Shown: positions 7,291 through 16,564 of the stretch, in pieces
How positions within the stretch are numbered: the stretch's first letter is position 1
Layout: every line of letters begins with the position of its first letter
Assembly: GCF_024349685.1 (NCBI RefSeq)
Contig: NZ_AP025944.1
Span: forward strand, 5,152,001 to 5,216,000
DNA from: Pseudomonas sp. LRP2-20
Lineage (GTDB): Bacteria; Pseudomonadota; Gammaproteobacteria; Pseudomonadales; Pseudomonadaceae
Direction of reading: 5' to 3'
Length of the DNA: 64,000 nucleotides
Translations under genes and position numbers: made by a program
The notes under the pieces: model-generated
Database searches by the model: none
What the model saw: the letters and a program-made list of their open reading frames with translations, nothing else
What the model was told of the DNA's origin: nothing

Positions 7291-8198
7291 CAACGGACAG
7301 TCGTCCCCGGCACTCCGTCTGCCAGCCCGCCCTCCTGCAACCACTGCAACGCAATCGGCCACAGGCTTTCGCGAAACCGGTCGTGGAAGAATGCGAAATG
7401 CCCAATCTCATCGACCGAGATATCCACAGGCGCAATACGCAAATGCAGCCGCTGCGCCGCTGGCAGGTACCCCAACAACCGCTCGGTCGCGGCCACCGTG
7501 CCGAACGGATCGTCCGTCAGGCTGATGGCCAAGGTCGCAGCCCGTACCTGGGTGAAAGGCTGCGCAGCCAGGCCGCGCGCGCTCGGGCGCTGTTCATAGC
7601 GCGGCGTGCGCGTGGTCCAGTCAAGCACTACACCCGCCGGGGTATCTTCCAGCCAACCCAGGCGCTTGCCGGGGAAGTAGCCAAAGGCGCGGGTCAGCAG
7701 TGGCATCACCACATGCCACTTGCCAAACAACCGCCAGCGCTGATCGGCGGCATAGTCGCGCCAGTAGGCGAACTGCGCGCCGACCATCACCACCCGCCGC
7801 ACCTGCCCGGCCGAGGGTGCCAGGCCCACGGCGCAGCCACCAAAACTGTGGCCCACCACGTCCACCGGCTGACCGGGGAAATGCACGGCGGCGTGCGCCA
7901 GCATGGCTTCGAAATCCAGCCGGCCCCAATCGCTCCATGAAGCCTGAAAGCCGCGCAGCGAACGCGGGCGTGATTCGCCGATACCGCGATAGTCGTAGGT
8001 CAGTACATCGCAACCTTGGGCGAACAGGTAGTCGGCAAAGCGCGAGTAGTAGCGGCAGCGGACCGAAGTGGCCGCATTGATGATCACCAGCGGGCGCCGA
8101 GGGTCGGCTTGGGCGTGACGCCAGCAGAAGCCGCCGAGGCTGTAGCCGTCGGCTGTGGCCTGGCGAAAGGCGGTGGCGGGTTGGGTGAGGCTGCTCAT
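7290..8198 (-). CDS. Alpha/beta hydrolase
   Basis: A 302-residue soluble hydrolase. The nucleophile elbow is VVGHSFGG (serine about residue 117). The central strand VLTYDYRGIGES fits the serine-aminopeptidase/YheT-like branch of the alpha/beta hydrolase fold. The catalytic His is probably in EIGHFAFF near residue 265. Substrate is unknown. The gene is monocistronic, running convergently into the hopJ-family gene, with a REP pair upstream. Confidence 0.85.
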   Translation of the reverse strand: MSSLTQPATAFRQATADGYSLGGFCWRHAQADPRRPLVIINAATSVRCRYYSRFADYLFAQGCDVLTYDYRGIGESRPRSLRGFQASWSDWGRLDFEAMLAHAAVHFPGQPVDVVGHSFGGCAVGLAPSAGQVRRVVMVGAQFAYWRDYAADQRWRLFGKWHVVMPLLTRAFGYFPGKRLGWLEDTPAGVVLDWTTRTPRYEQRPSARGLAAQPFTQVRAATLAISLTDDPFGTVAATERLLGYLPAAQRLHLRIAPVDISVDEIGHFAFFHDRFRESLWPIALQWLQEGGLADGVPGTTVR

Positions 8199-8249
8199 GG
8201 CGCGCTTTCCTGTTGTTGTGCGCCAAAACTAGCAAAAAAATGGGGCAGT

Positions 8250-8352
8250 ACCGTACTCTTCGCGGGCAAACCCGCTCCCACAGGCACTCCATGGCTCTCT
8301 GGCTCAGTGGGGCACTTGTGGGAGCGGGTTTACCCGCGAAGAGGACGGTACA
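8250..8352. repeat. REP pair (P. putida type)
   Basis: Inverted REP units ctcttcgcgggcaaacccgc and gcgggtttacccgcgaagag, each with the ctcccaca/tgtgggag extension, flanking a roughly 40-bp spacer. They lie between the hydrolase start and the fabV end. Confidence 0.88.
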
Positions 8353-8375
8353 GCCCCCTCAGATGTCAGCTCGAC

Positions 8376-9587
8376 TTACAGCTCGATGCAGTCGAACTTC
8401 ACATCGGTCGCCACGTCTTCGTCGTAGTTGACGTCAGCACGCTCGAAGCCGAACAGGTTGAGGAACTGCTTCTTGTAACCGGCGTAGTCGGTCAGCTCGA
8501 ACAGGTTCTCGGTGGTCACTTGTGGCCACATGGCCTTGCACGCGTCCTGTACGTCGTCGCGCAGTTCCCAGTCGTCCAGGCGCAGGCGGGCTTTTTCGTC
8601 CACTTCGGCCGGGGCGCCATCGGCGCGGTACATGCGATCGCGGAACATGCGGTCCAGTTGGTCCTGGGTGCCTTCGTGAACGCCTTTTTCCTGCATGATC
8701 TTGAAGACCATCGACAGGTACAGCGGCATCACCGGGATGGCCGAGCTGGCCTGGGTGACCACCGACTTCAGCACCGCCACGTTGGCGCCGCCCTTCACTT
8801 CACCGGCCAGTTTCTTGTCCAGGCGCAGCGCGGTTTCGTCCAGGTCCTGCTTGGCCTGGCCCAGGGCGCCGTGCCAGTAGATCGGCCAGGTGATCTCGGT
8901 GCCGATGTAGCTGAAGGCCACGGTGCGCGCGCCTTCGGCCAGCACGTCGGCGCCAGCCAGGGCATCGATCCACAGCTGCCAGTCCTGGCCGCCCATGACG
9001 GTGACGGTGTCCTGGATTTCCTGCTCGGTGGCCGGCTCGATGCTGGCCTCGATGATGGTGTCTTTGTTGGTGTCGATGGCGGTCGACTTGTACGGCTGGC
9101 CGATCGGCTTCAGCGCGGAACGCACCAGTTCACCGGTCTGCGGCAGCTTGCGCACCGGCGAAGCCAGCGAGTAGATGACCAGGTCGACCTTGCCGCCCAT
9201 TTCGTTCTTGATCAGTTCGATGACCTTGGCGCGGGCTTCGTCGGAGAAGGCATCACCATTGATCGACTTGCTGTACAGGCCCTCGGCCTTGGCGAACTTG
9301 TCGAAGGCAGCAGCGTTGTACCAGCCAGCGGTACCGGCCTTGGTCTCGGTACCAGGCTTTTCGAAGAACACGCCCAGGGTGTCGGCCTTGAAGCCGAAGG
9401 CGGCAGTAATGCGGGCTGCCAGGCCGTAGCCGCTGGAGGCGCCGATGACCAGGACCTTCTTCGGGCCATCCTCGCGCACGCCCAGCTTGCGGGTGGCTTC
9501 GATCTGGTCACGGACGTTGAGCTCGCAGCCCTTCGGGTGAGTCGTGGTGCAGATGAAACCGCGAACCTTAGGATGAATGATGGCCAA
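8376..9587 (-). CDS. fabV: Trans-2-enoyl-ACP/CoA reductase FabV
   Basis: A 403-residue FabV. I start it at TTG 9587, giving [20 protein letters not shown], the known FabV N terminus; gagg sits 8 nt upstream. The NADH-binding loop is GASSGYGLA. The catalytic motif Y-x8-K is visible in [13 protein letters not shown]. FabV carries out the last reduction of the fatty-acid elongation cycle and is insensitive to triclosan, which accounts for intrinsic triclosan tolerance in pseudomonads. The gene appears to be monocistronic, with a REP pair downstream. Confidence 0.93.
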   Translation of the reverse strand: MAIIHPKVRGFICTTTHPKGCELNVRDQIEATRKLGVREDGPKKVLVIGASSGYGLAARITAAFGFKADTLGVFFEKPGTETKAGTAGWYNAAAFDKFAKAEGLYSKSINGDAFSDEARAKVIELIKNEMGGKVDLVIYSLASPVRKLPQTGELVRSALKPIGQPYKSTAIDTNKDTIIEASIEPATEQEIQDTVTVMGGQDWQLWIDALAGADVLAEGARTVAFSYIGTEITWPIYWHGALGQAKQDLDETALRLDKKLAGEVKGGANVAVLKSVVTQASSAIPVMPLYLSMVFKIMQEKGVHEGTQDQLDRMFRDRMYRADGAPAEVDEKARLRLDDWELRDDVQDACKAMWPQVTTENLFELTDYAGYKKQFLNLFGFERADVNYDEDVATDVKFDCIEL

Positions 9588-9726
9588 TGTCTGTACCTCG
9601 TCAGGTTTATGCCGGGGAAGCGCCACTGGGGCGATTCCGATTGATCAGAGGGTGAGACTACCCCCGCAGGTTATCCGACACATATTAAGGGCTGAGCCCA
9701 GGGATTCAAAACCGGAGTTCACCTGC

Positions 9727-9759
9727 TCCGGCCTCTTCGCGGGCAAGCCCGCCCCCACA
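9727..9759. repeat. Single REP unit
   Basis: One unpaired P. putida-type REP (ccggcctcttcgcgggcaag, cccgcccccaca) lies between the divergent starts/ends of fabV and the LysR gene. Confidence 0.82.
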
Positions 9760-9821
9760 AGGACCGCGCAAATCCTCAATGCTGCACAGCACCTGGACTG
9801 GCCTGCAAAAGTTGGACAGTC

Positions 9822-10682
9822 CTATTCTGCAGCCAAAGCCCCTTTCAACCACCCCAGAAACTGCCGGGCCAGCGGATCATCCTGGCTGTCCCGGTGCACC
9901 AGGCAGGCCCAGACCGGCCCCCGTACCCGCTGTGAAGACAGGGCCTGCAGGCGCCCCTCGCCCACCGCCCGCTGCGCCAGCAACTGGCTGACCAGGGCAA
10001 CGCCCAGCCCCTCGCTCGCGGCATCCAGCAACAGCCCAGGGTCGGAAAAATTCAGCCCCTTGCCCTGCTGCCCCACATCCTCGCCGCCTTCCAGCTGCCA
10101 ATGGCTCCAGTCCATTTCGCGCTCGCCATGCAAGGTGGTGCGCTGTTGCTCAGGTGCGTGCAGCAACGAAGGGTGGCAGGCGGGGTAAAGCGTGTCCTGG
10201 TGCAGTACGGTAAAGCTGCATTCGGCCTGGGCACTGAGGTCGTCTCGAATGGCCAGGTCGATGGTTTCGCTGGCCATGTCCGGGACCTCGAAGCTGGTGA
10301 ACAGCCACAGATCGACCTGCGGGCAGCGCTCATGGAAATCGGCCAGGCGCGGCAGCAACCAGTGCCGGGCGAAAGCCGGGCTGGTGTTGACCACCAGTTG
10401 ATTCGGCTTGCGGTACTGGTCCAGGCGACGAATGCCGACAGCCAGATGCTGCAGCAGCGACTGCGTGGTGCTGAGCAGATCATGCCCGGCATCGGTCAGG
10501 CTGACGCTGCGGCCACTGCGGTGGAACAGTGGCTGTTCGAGGTAGGTTTCCAGGCTGCGGACCTGCTGGCTGATCGCCGACTGGGTGAGGTTCAGGGCCT
10601 CGGCGGCCTTGTGGAAACTGCCAAGCCGTGCGGCGGCTTCAAAGCCCCTGAGGGCATTGAGCGGTGGCCAGTGTTTGAGCAT
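9822..10682 (-). CDS. LysR-family regulator (GcvA-like), divergent to agmatine operon
   Basis: A 286-residue LysR-type regulator with the GcvA-style start LNALRGFEAAARLGSFHKAA and the helix LTQSAISQQVRSLE. It is transcribed away from the agmatine/polyamine operon with 135 bp between the starts. It is therefore the likely regulator of that operon, presumably responding to agmatine or a related amine. The inducer is inferred, not shown. Confidence 0.87.
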   Translation of the reverse strand: MLKHWPPLNALRGFEAAARLGSFHKAAEALNLTQSAISQQVRSLETYLEQPLFHRSGRSVSLTDAGHDLLSTTQSLLQHLAVGIRRLDQYRKPNQLVVNTSPAFARHWLLPRLADFHERCPQVDLWLFTSFEVPDMASETIDLAIRDDLSAQAECSFTVLHQDTLYPACHPSLLHAPEQQRTTLHGEREMDWSHWQLEGGEDVGQQGKGLNFSDPGLLLDAASEGLGVALVSQLLAQRAVGEGRLQALSSQRVRGPVWACLVHRDSQDDPLARQFLGWLKGALAAE

Positions 10683-10817
10683 GATCGATAAGTCCTGCTA
10701 ATCAGATATCGACTAAATCTATCGTTTGTCGACACCTCTTCATAGCCATAGCATGGACACCAACACCCGCGACGGCGGGCTTCGTTGATAAAAATCCTTA
10801 ATAGATCGGAGTTCACT

Positions 10818-11858
10818 ATGCACCTGTCCCTCGACAGCGGCTGGCGTATGCCTGCCGAATGGGCCCGCCACGCGGCAACCTGGATGGTCTGGCCACACAA
10901 CCAGGCGCTGTGGGAAAGCGGCTGGGGCGTCAGCCTGGCCGATGTGCAGCGCGATTATGCTCGCGTGGCAGCCGCCATCGCTCGCTTCGAGCCGGTGAAG
11001 ATGGTCGTCGATCCATCGGCGCTGCACAGTGCCCGCGCCCTGTGCGGCGCCAACATCGAACTGATCGAGCTGGCCGTGGACGACAGCTGGTGCCGAGACA
11101 GTGGCCCGAGCTTCATCTGCCACCCACAGCACGGCCTGGCCGGGCTCAGCTGGCGCTTCAATGCCTGGGGCGGGAAATCGCAACACAGCCAGGACCGCAG
11201 CCTCGGCCGACGCATCCTCGACCACCTGGGCCTGGGCGGTTTCAGCACCCCGTTGTGCAACGAAGGCGGCGCGATTCATGTGGATGGCGAAGGCACGCTG
11301 ATCACCACCGAATCGGTGCTGCTCAACCCCAACCGCAACCCGGGTATCGACAAGGCAGACTTCGAAGCCTGCTTCGCCCGCCATCTGGGCATCAGCAAGA
11401 CCATCTGGCTGCCCGGCGACCCGCAATACGTCACGGGCGACATGACCGACGGCCACGTCGACGGCGTATGCGCCTTCGCCCGCCCAGGTGTGCTGCTGGT
11501 CGATGCCACCCACGAGCATGGCTCGGTCTACGCCGAAGTGGTCCGCGAGAACCGCCGCGCGCTGGAGCTCGCCACCGACGCCCAAGGCCGGCACTTCGAA
11601 CTGCTCGACCTGTTCGAGGCCAGCGCCGCCGTCGATCAGGACGCTGAAGTGTTCTGCGCGTCCTACACCAACTTCTACATCGCCAACGGCGCGATCATCA
11701 TGCCGGCCTACGGCATCGCCGCCGACCAGGACGCCGCCGAACAACTCGCCCATGCCTTCCCGGGCCGCGAAATCGTACCGGTGCGCATCGATGCCATCGC
11801 CCACGGCGGCGGCGGCATCCACTGCATCACCCAGCAGCAGCCGCAGGTGCAAGCATGA
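10818..11858 (+). CDS. aguA: Agmatine deiminase, cytoplasmic
   Basis: A 346-residue porphyromonas-type peptidylarginine deiminase family enzyme. I start it at ATG 10818, with atcggag 8 nt upstream. Key motifs are DSWCRDSGPSF, NEGGAIHVDGEGT, TDGHVDG and GGGGIHC, whose cysteine (C336) is the nucleophile. It hydrolyses agmatine to N-carbamoylputrescine and ammonia. Its stop overlaps the start of the amidase gene by 4 nt (ATGA). Length is normal (about 370 aa in relatives). A second, exported paralogue lies at the end of the same operon, so assignment of the symbol is by family and position. Confidence 0.9.
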   Translation: MHLSLDSGWRMPAEWARHAATWMVWPHNQALWESGWGVSLADVQRDYARVAAAIARFEPVKMVVDPSALHSARALCGANIELIELAVDDSWCRDSGPSFICHPQHGLAGLSWRFNAWGGKSQHSQDRSLGRRILDHLGLGGFSTPLCNEGGAIHVDGEGTLITTESVLLNPNRNPGIDKADFEACFARHLGISKTIWLPGDPQYVTGDMTDGHVDGVCAFARPGVLLVDATHEHGSVYAEVVRENRRALELATDAQGRHFELLDLFEASAAVDQDAEVFCASYTNFYIANGAIIMPAYGIAADQDAAEQLAHAFPGREIVPVRIDAIAHGGGGIHCITQQQPQVQA

Positions 11859-12751
11859 GCCTGCTGCGTATCGCCACCACCCAGATGCCCTGCAGCTGGA
11901 ACCTGCCCGACAACCTGGACCGCGCCGAGCAACTGGTACGCCAGGCCGCCGCCGCTGGCGCGCAGGTGATCCTGCTGCAAGAGCTGTTCGCCACGCCCTA
12001 CTTCTGCATCGAGCAGGACCACAGGCACCAAGCGCTGGCCGAACCTTACCCGAACAGCCCGATCCTCCGACGTTTCGCCGCCCTGGCCGGTGAGCTGGGC
12101 GTGGTACTGCCGCTGAGCTGGTACGAACGGGCCGGCAACGCCTTCTTCAACTCGCTGACCGTGGCCGATGCCGACGGCCAGTTGCTAGGGGTGTACCGCA
12201 AGACCCATATCCCCAATGCCATCGGCTACCAGGAGAAGGAGTACTTCAGCCCCGGCGACACCGGCTTCAAGGTCTGGGACACCGCCTTTGGCCGCCTGGG
12301 CATCGGCATCTGCTGGGACCAGTGGTTCCCCGAAACAGCGCGCTGCCTGGCGCTGATGGGCGCCGAGGTGCTGTTGTTCCCCACCGCCATCGGCTCCGAG
12401 CCCGGCTGCGCCGAGCTGGACTCGCGCGACCATTGGCAGGTCGCCATGCGCGGTCATGCCGCCGCCAACCTGTTGCCCGTGGTGGCGGCCAACCGCGTCG
12501 GTGTGGAAGTGGCCGATAGCGATGAATCACTGCGCATGCGCTTCTACGGCTCATCGTTCATCTGCGACCACAAGGGCGCCCTGCTCGCCGAAGCCGACCG
12601 CGACAGCAGCGGCATCTGGCTGCACGACCTGGACCTGGCACGCATGCGCGAAGACCGCTTGAGCTGGGGCATCTACCGCGACCGCCGCCCGGAAATGTAC
12701 GCCCCGCTGCTGACCCTGGACGGCAAGCACCCACACAATTCGAGGGCCTGA
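11855..12751 (+). CDS. aguB: N-carbamoylputrescine amidase AguB
   Basis: A 298-residue nitrilase-superfamily amidase. The Glu-Lys-Cys triad is E43 (LLQELF), K116 (YRKTHIP) and C153 (GIGICWDQWFPE). It converts N-carbamoylputrescine to putrescine, CO2 and ammonia, the step after agmatine deiminase. It overlaps aguA by 4 nt and is followed 2 nt later by the binding-protein gene, so all are one transcript. Confidence 0.93.
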   Translation: MSLLRIATTQMPCSWNLPDNLDRAEQLVRQAAAAGAQVILLQELFATPYFCIEQDHRHQALAEPYPNSPILRRFAALAGELGVVLPLSWYERAGNAFFNSLTVADADGQLLGVYRKTHIPNAIGYQEKEYFSPGDTGFKVWDTAFGRLGIGICWDQWFPETARCLALMGAEVLLFPTAIGSEPGCAELDSRDHWQVAMRGHAAANLLPVVAANRVGVEVADSDESLRMRFYGSSFICDHKGALLAEADRDSSGIWLHDLDLARMREDRLSWGIYRDRRPEMYAPLLTLDGKHPHNSRA

Positions 12752-12753
12752 GC

Positions 12754-13839
12754 ATGAAACGCCACGTTATCGCTGCACTGGCCCTGGCCATCTGCGCCAG
12801 CCAGGCCCAGGCCGACCAGCCCACCCTGCGCCTGTACAACTGGGCCGATTACTTCGCCGAGGACACCCTCAGGCAGTTCACCGCCGAAACCGGTATCCAG
12901 GTGATCTATGACGTGATGGACGGCAGCGAAGTACTCGAAGCCAAGCTGATGTCCGGGCGCAGCGGCTACGACCTGGTGTTCCCCGGTGACACCGTGGCTG
13001 AACGGCTGATGCGTGCCGGCAGCCTGCAGCCACTCGACCCCAGCCGCCTGGAGGCACTCGACGATGTCGAACCCGGCCTGCGCAGGCTGCACGCGCAATA
13101 CCCCAAGGCCAGCCAGGCGACCGTGCCCTACACCTGGGGCACCATCGGCCTGACCGCGAATGCCGAGAAAGTCCGCCAGCGCATGCCCGATGCGCAACTG
13201 GACAACCTCGACCTGCTGTTCAAACCGGAGCTGGCGGCCAAGTTCGCCGATTGCGGCATCTCGATCATCGACTCGCCTGACGAAGTGCTGGCCGTGGTGC
13301 TCAATTATCTGGGCCGCGAACCGCGCAGCGCCAAGCGTGAAGACCTGGCCGCCGCCAGCGAGCTGCTGAAGGCGGTGCGCCCGTACATCCGCAAGTTCCA
13401 GTCGCAACCGGTGACCGAGCTGGTCAACGAGAACCTGTGCCTGTCGCTGGGCTACAGCGGCGACGTGATCCAGGCCCAGCGCGCCGCCGACTCTGCCGGC
13501 AAGCACCTCGATTTCCAGTACCGGGTACCGCGCCAGGGCACCACGGTATGGATGGACACCATGGCCATCCCGGCCGATGCCCAGCATCCGGAATACGCCT
13601 ATCGTTTCATCAACTTCGTCATGCGCCCGGCAAACATGGCCGCCATCAGCAACTTCACCGGCTACCCCACGGCCAGCGCCAAGGCGCGCCAGGCTGTGGA
13701 CCCGCGCATGCGCGACAACCCCGACATCTACCTCGACGAAGCCACCTACGCCCGGCTGATCCCGGGCCGCGACATTCCACAGGCCGACATGCGTGCGCGC
13801 ATGCGTGTGTGGACCCGCTTCAAGACTGCACAGGACTAA
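12754..13839 (+). CDS. Periplasmic polyamine-binding protein (PotF/SpuD type)
   Basis: A 361-residue secreted binding protein with a Sec signal peptide (MKRHVIAALALAICASQAQA, cut near residue 20). The mature start LRLYNWADYFAEDTL is the typical spermidine/putrescine-binding opening. VIYDVMDGSEVLEAKLMSG and TVPYTWGTIGL are further family signatures. It should bind agmatine, putrescine or a related amine in the periplasm. No permease or ATPase gene accompanies it here, so it either uses a transporter encoded elsewhere or serves a sensing or scavenging role. Confidence 0.9.
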   Translation: MKRHVIAALALAICASQAQADQPTLRLYNWADYFAEDTLRQFTAETGIQVIYDVMDGSEVLEAKLMSGRSGYDLVFPGDTVAERLMRAGSLQPLDPSRLEALDDVEPGLRRLHAQYPKASQATVPYTWGTIGLTANAEKVRQRMPDAQLDNLDLLFKPELAAKFADCGISIIDSPDEVLAVVLNYLGREPRSAKREDLAAASELLKAVRPYIRKFQSQPVTELVNENLCLSLGYSGDVIQAQRAADSAGKHLDFQYRVPRQGTTVWMDTMAIPADAQHPEYAYRFINFVMRPANMAAISNFTGYPTASAKARQAVDPRMRDNPDIYLDEATYARLIPGRDIPQADMRARMRVWTRFKTAQD

Positions 13840-13842
13840 GCC

Positions 13843-14952
13843 ATGCCCAGCCGTAGAACCTTCCTGCAACTGTCACTGGTCACAGGCCTGGGTACCGGCC
13901 TTGGCCTGCCGCTGGGCCTGGCCCGTGCCGAGGAGCCCGGGCGCTGGTTCATGCCCGATGAAGGCGAACCGCAGCAGCGCGCGTTCATTGCCTTTGGTGC
14001 CCAGAAGGCCATCTGGGAAGACTTCACCGTCGACGTGCAAGCCGCCCTGGGCCGTATCGCCCAGGCCATCGCCCGCTACCAGCCAGTGACCGTCTTCTGC
14101 CGGCCCAGCGAACGCGAACTGGCCGAGCGGCACTGCGCCAGCCACAACAGCCAGTTCGTCGAATGCAACCTGGATGACATCTGGATGCGCGACATCGCTG
14201 CCAACTTCGTCGTCGACGATGACGGCGCCCTCGCTGCGCTCGACTTCAACTTCAACGGCTGGGGCAGCAAGCAACGCCACCGCAACGACGCGCAGCTGGC
14301 CAAGCGCGTCGCCACCCTGGCAGGCGCCCGCTACCAGCGCAGCGAGCTGGTGGGCGAAGGCGGTGCCATCGAGGTGGACGGCCATGGCACCGGCATCATG
14401 ACCGAGAGCAGCTGGATCAATGCCAACCGCAACCCGGGCTGGAGCAAGGCCGACATCGAGGCCGAGCTCAAGGCACGCCTGGGCTTGAGCAAGATCATCT
14501 GGCTGCCGGGAATCGCCGGGGAAGACATCACAGACGGGCATGTGGATTTCTATGCCCGCTTCGTACGCCCGGGGGTGGTGATCGCCAACCTGGACAACGA
14601 CCCGGAGTCCTACGATCACGCGGTGACCCGCAAGCACCTGGCGATACTCAAGCAAGCCACCGATGCCGAAGGCAGGCGATTGCAGGTGCATGTGGTATCA
14701 CCGCCCATGCAGGGGCGGCGCAACAGGTTCAGCCAGGGCAACAACGACTTCGCAGCAGGTTATATCAACTACTTCGTGATCAACGGCGCGATCATCGCAC
14801 CGCAGTTCGGTGATGCGCAGGCCGATGAAAAGACGCGGACGTTGTTGGCCGTGTTGTACCCGGGGCGGGATATCGTGCAATTGGATATCGATGCGATTGC
14901 GGCCGGGGGTGGGGGGATTCATTGCGTCACCCACCAGTGCCCGGCTGTGTGA
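13843..14952 (+). CDS. Tat-exported agmatine deiminase paralogue
   Basis: A 369-residue agmatine deiminase-family protein. The N terminus MPSRRTFLQLSLVTGLGTGL is a twin-arginine (SRRTFLQ) signal with cleavage near LARA-EE. The mature enzyme keeps the family motifs DIWMRDIAANF, GEGGAIEVDGHGT, TDGHVDF and GGGGIHCVTH, with the nucleophile C361. It therefore looks active in the periplasm. It ends the operon containing the cytoplasmic deiminase, amidase and polyamine-binding protein. Activity on agmatine or on another guanidino compound is inferred from family. Confidence 0.88.
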   Translation: MPSRRTFLQLSLVTGLGTGLGLPLGLARAEEPGRWFMPDEGEPQQRAFIAFGAQKAIWEDFTVDVQAALGRIAQAIARYQPVTVFCRPSERELAERHCASHNSQFVECNLDDIWMRDIAANFVVDDDGALAALDFNFNGWGSKQRHRNDAQLAKRVATLAGARYQRSELVGEGGAIEVDGHGTGIMTESSWINANRNPGWSKADIEAELKARLGLSKIIWLPGIAGEDITDGHVDFYARFVRPGVVIANLDNDPESYDHAVTRKHLAILKQATDAEGRRLQVHVVSPPMQGRRNRFSQGNNDFAAGYINYFVINGAIIAPQFGDAQADEKTRTLLAVLYPGRDIVQLDIDAIAAGGGGIHCVTHQCPAV

Positions 14953-14983
14953 AGGCCGCCAGGTGCATGTCGACAGAAGTTCG

Positions 14984-15226
14984 GCGCCTGTGAGATCGAG
15001 CACCGCCCGCGCGGCGCATCGCGAGCTGCGCTCGCTCCTACGTTTGTTTCGGGCCAATGATTCCTGGGGGATTTGCGCGCGAATGCCTGGGCGCATGGCG
15101 CTATATCGCGTCGTGCCAACAAGGCGGTCGCGCGCGCCTGTCACAGGCGTTACTGGCCCGAAACAAACGTAGGAGCGAGCGCAGCTCGCGATGCGCCGCG
15201 CGGGCGGCGCTCGATCTCATAGGCGC
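14984..15226. repeat. 243-bp long-inverted-repeat element, copy 1
   Basis: The element occupies most of the 411-bp gap between the agmatine operon and the thiolase gene; I see no gene in that gap. Its arms are about 73 nt, reading in from gcgcctgtgagatcgagcac through the block gcatcgcgagctgcgctcgc to ttgtttcgggcca. The right arm is the near-perfect complement and ends ctcataggcgc. The roughly 95-nt centre contains further small dyads. The same 243-bp unit occurs at 53580-53822. No transposase is encoded, so it behaves like a non-autonomous repeat or a structured transcript end. Confidence 0.88.
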
Positions 15227-15363
15227 GGAATATCCGACGACATACCCTCTAGCAACCCCATTGATTTGCTTTTCACATCAATCACAAAGAAAAACAAACT
15301 TAACAAATCAACCAAACCCGCCGATGCTGGCAGCACTATGCCCATTGCCCGGAGAACAACAAC

Positions 15364-16542
15364 ATGAACGACGTGGTCATCGTCGCCGCAACCCGTACCG
15401 CCATCGGCAGCTTCCAGGGAGCCCTGGCCAGCGTGCCTGCCGTCGACCTGGGTGCAGCGGTGATCAAACAGCTGCTGGAACAGACCCAGCTGGACCCGGC
15501 CCTGGTCGATGAAGTGATCCTCGGCCAGGTGCTCACCGCCGGTGCCGGGCAGAACCCGGCGCGCCAGGCTGCGATCAAGGCTGGCCTGCCCTATAGCGTA
15601 CCGGCGCTGACCCTGAACAAGGTCTGCGGCTCGGGCCTGAAGGCCCTGCACCTGGCGGCCCAGGCGATCCGCTGCGGTGACGCCGAGGTGGTGATCGCCG
15701 GTGGCCAGGAGAACATGAGCCTGGCCCCGTACGTGATGCCTTCGGCACGTACCGGCCAGCGCATGGGCCATGGCCAGTTGATCGACAGCATGATCAGCGA
15801 CGGCCTGTGGGATGCCTTCAACGACTACCACATGGGCATCACCGCCGAGAACCTGGTGGACAAGTACGGCCTCAGCCGCGAGCAACAGGACGCCTTCGCC
15901 GCCGAGTCGCAGCGCAAGGCCGTTGCTGCGATCGAAGCAGGCCGCTTCAAGGACGAGATCACTCCGATCGTGATGCCACAGAAAAAAGGCGAGCCGAAAG
16001 TCTTCGACCGTGATGAACAACCGCGCCCGGACACCACCGCCGAATCGCTGGCCAAACTGCGCCCGGCGTTCAAGAAAGACGGCAGCGTCACCGCCGGCAA
16101 CGCCTCCAGCCTCAACGACGGCGCCGCCGCAGTGCTGCTGATGAGCGCCAGCAAGGCCCACGCCCTGGGGCTGCCGGTGCTGGCGAAGATTGCCAGTTAT
16201 GCCAGCGCGGGGGTGGACCCGGCAATCATGGGCATCGGCCCGGTGTCGGCGACCCAGCGCTGCCTGGACAAGGCCGGCTGGCAGCTGGCTGACCTTGACC
16301 TGATCGAAGCCAACGAAGCCTTCGCCGCGCAGGCACTGGCAGTGGGCAAGGCGCTGGAATGGGATGCCAGCAAGGTCAACGTCAATGGCGGCGCGATTGC
16401 CCTGGGGCATCCGATTGGCGCCTCCGGGTGCCGGGTGCTGGTGACCTTGCTGCACGAAATGATCAAGCGTGATGCCAGGAAGGGGCTGGCCACCTTGTGC
16501 ATCGGTGGTGGCCAGGGCGTCGCCCTGGCGATCGAGCGCTGA
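15364..16542 (+). CDS. atoB: Acetyl-CoA C-acetyltransferase (thiolase)
   Basis: A 392-residue type II thiolase. The active-site cysteine is in [15 protein letters not shown], the second is in [13 protein letters not shown], and the histidine is in [14 protein letters not shown]. It condenses two acetyl-CoA to acetoacetyl-CoA or the reverse, serving ketone-body, short-chain or amino-acid degradation. Ggag precedes the ATG by 9 nt. It stands alone, so its pathway cannot be pinned down from context; the symbol is a family name. Confidence 0.9.
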   Translation: MNDVVIVAATRTAIGSFQGALASVPAVDLGAAVIKQLLEQTQLDPALVDEVILGQVLTAGAGQNPARQAAIKAGLPYSVPALTLNKVCGSGLKALHLAAQAIRCGDAEVVIAGGQENMSLAPYVMPSARTGQRMGHGQLIDSMISDGLWDAFNDYHMGITAENLVDKYGLSREQQDAFAAESQRKAVAAIEAGRFKDEITPIVMPQKKGEPKVFDRDEQPRPDTTAESLAKLRPAFKKDGSVTAGNASSLNDGAAAVLLMSASKAHALGLPVLAKIASYASAGVDPAIMGIGPVSATQRCLDKAGWQLADLDLIEANEAFAAQALAVGKALEWDASKVNVNGGAIALGHPIGASGCRVLVTLLHEMIKRDARKGLATLCIGGGQGVALAIER

Positions 16543-16564
16543 TCGGCTGCTGCTTGCGCAAGCT

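Noticed and set aside
8016..9644. 542-codon plus-strand frame opposite fabV
   Set aside because: Antisense shadow of FabV and the REP pair; composition is not protein-like.
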